DNA of 64,000 nt from Monoplex corrugatus (Eukaryota; Mollusca; Gastropoda; Littorinimorpha; Ranellidae), in contig CM060312.1 in NCBI GenBank assembly GCA_030674185.1, positions 5,601,528 through 5,665,527 of the forward strand. The letters run 5' to 3'. Of the stretch, positions 63,085 to 64,000 are shown piece by piece (position 1 is the first letter of the stretch; every line of letters begins with the position of its first letter). The translations under genes were made by a program, and so were the position numbers. A model generated the notes under the pieces. That model was not told where the DNA came from. It searched no databases and saw only the letters and a list, made by a program, of their open reading frames with translations.

Positions 63085-64000
63085 TGTATTCTTTAAAAAA
63101 TCACTATGCTGCTGTGTACACATTTACACTTCTCTTCTTAAAAGAACATTATGGTATTGTGCTGCGAGTCACTCCAAATTATCAGCATGTTTGCAGGTGA
63201 CAAGCAAAAGCAATCAAGTGTGTCATGTGAGAAAAGAAATCTCACTCCCATGACCTAGCTTCATGTTAACAATAAGTTGGCACCTATTTGCACCAATTTG
63301 AAACATATCTTAATGATGAAAATAAACTGTCATGTAACTTAAAGCCATCTGAACGGACAGAGTTATACACACATACATATATGCAAGTGAACTAAATAAT
63401 AGTGACCAATCAAACATAATTACTGTTGACATAGTGCTTATTGTGTGAGAAAAAAACCCCAACAATAATACACTGCAATGTTAGCACTTGATTATATGTG
63501 AGTAAACAATTATATCGCGACAACTTATCAAACACAGCTACTGATGATATGGTACTTGATGTGTGAAAAATAGACATTGTAGTGTTGACCGACAGTGAGC
63601 AAACTAATGAATAACAATCTGTGACACACAGCTATTGATAATATGATATTTAGTGCATGAAAAAGAGACATCCTACTGTTAACTCCTGAATTTCTTGTTC
63701 CAGATATTTTGTATTATTTTCCACATAAAATATCCAACACCATTTCCAAATACATAACCAAACAAAGGCGAAATTTTCATTAATCTGACCTTATCAGTTA
63801 CAATACAAGAATATCATGCATCATTACAACCTACATAATCTAAGCCTGCTTTGTGCTTCCTGACCATTTTCTATTTGCTTGGACTGACAAAAGCCATCAT
63901 TTATCATCTGAGAAAAAAATATGCAGTTGTTGAAGTCATTTCTTTTTCAATAAACATTAATCTAGTAACAAACTAACATTCAATCTATGGTGATCATCAC
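63082..64000. other. A/T-rich sequence without recognised features
   Basis: A loose repetition of CAGCTA, GATATGGTA and TGTGTGAAAAA occurs at about 63400-63680, with a spacing near 115 bases, possibly an old tandem repeat. No channel exon or mobile element was recognised. Confidence 0.4.

Overview
The window is animal nuclear DNA, most likely from a mollusc and probably a gastropod. This is inferred from the molluscan look of the one gene, the spliced gene structure, tRNA-derived SINEs, non-LTR retrotransposons and very heavy minisatellite content. The species cannot be fixed from sequence alone.

The only protein-coding gene I can support lies on the minus strand. It is the 3' half of an L-type voltage-gated calcium channel alpha-1 subunit (CaV1, CACNA1C/D/S type). 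Fifteen coding exons run from 53223 down to 1083. They cover repeat IV from the S4 voltage sensor, then S5, the pore glutamate, S6, the EF-hand, pre-IQ and IQ calmodulin sites, a long disordered tail, and a C-terminus ending in TTL and a stop. All fourteen exon junctions are phase-compatible. The CDS is 2561 nt as read, or 2565 nt (855 codons with stop) if six one-base indels in four exons are counted as errors. A phase 0-0 candidate exon for the IVS3-S4 linker sits at 53976-54077. I did not find repeat IV S1-S3 or earlier domains, which must lie upstream.

The introns are unusual. Most carry their own private tandem array with an unrelated monomer: 24 bp (5.5-6.3 kb), 22 bp (8.9-12.0 kb), 68/64 bp (16.4-17.6 kb), 47 bp (19.4-22.8 kb), 21 bp (25.1-28.0 kb), another 47 bp (36.0-37.4 kb), 44 bp (40.7-42.9 kb), a degenerate ~33 bp array (45.2-45.9 kb), 19 bp (49.5-50.3 kb), 38/39 bp (54.2-56.1 kb) and 29-30 bp (57.2-61.6 kb). 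Together they fill about 23 kb, roughly a third of the window. Two arrays touch exons. The 44-bp monomer contains the authentic 3' splice site and first 13 bases of the pore exon, copied about 50 times. The 21-bp array stops less than 20 bases from the exon after the IQ exon.

Mobile elements include two copies of one non-LTR retrotransposon family (32.8-34.9 kb and a 5'-truncated copy at 14.3-15.0 kb), an older non-LTR relic (46.6-48.9 kb), four copies of one tRNA-derived SINE, a piggyBac-like element that looks like an inverted dimer bounded by TTAA (50874-53035), a 308-bp TTAA MITE whose empty site is visible in neighbouring tandem repeats, nine copies of a small palindromic TTAA element, and a foldback element. 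None of the long open frames inside tandem arrays is supported as a protein.
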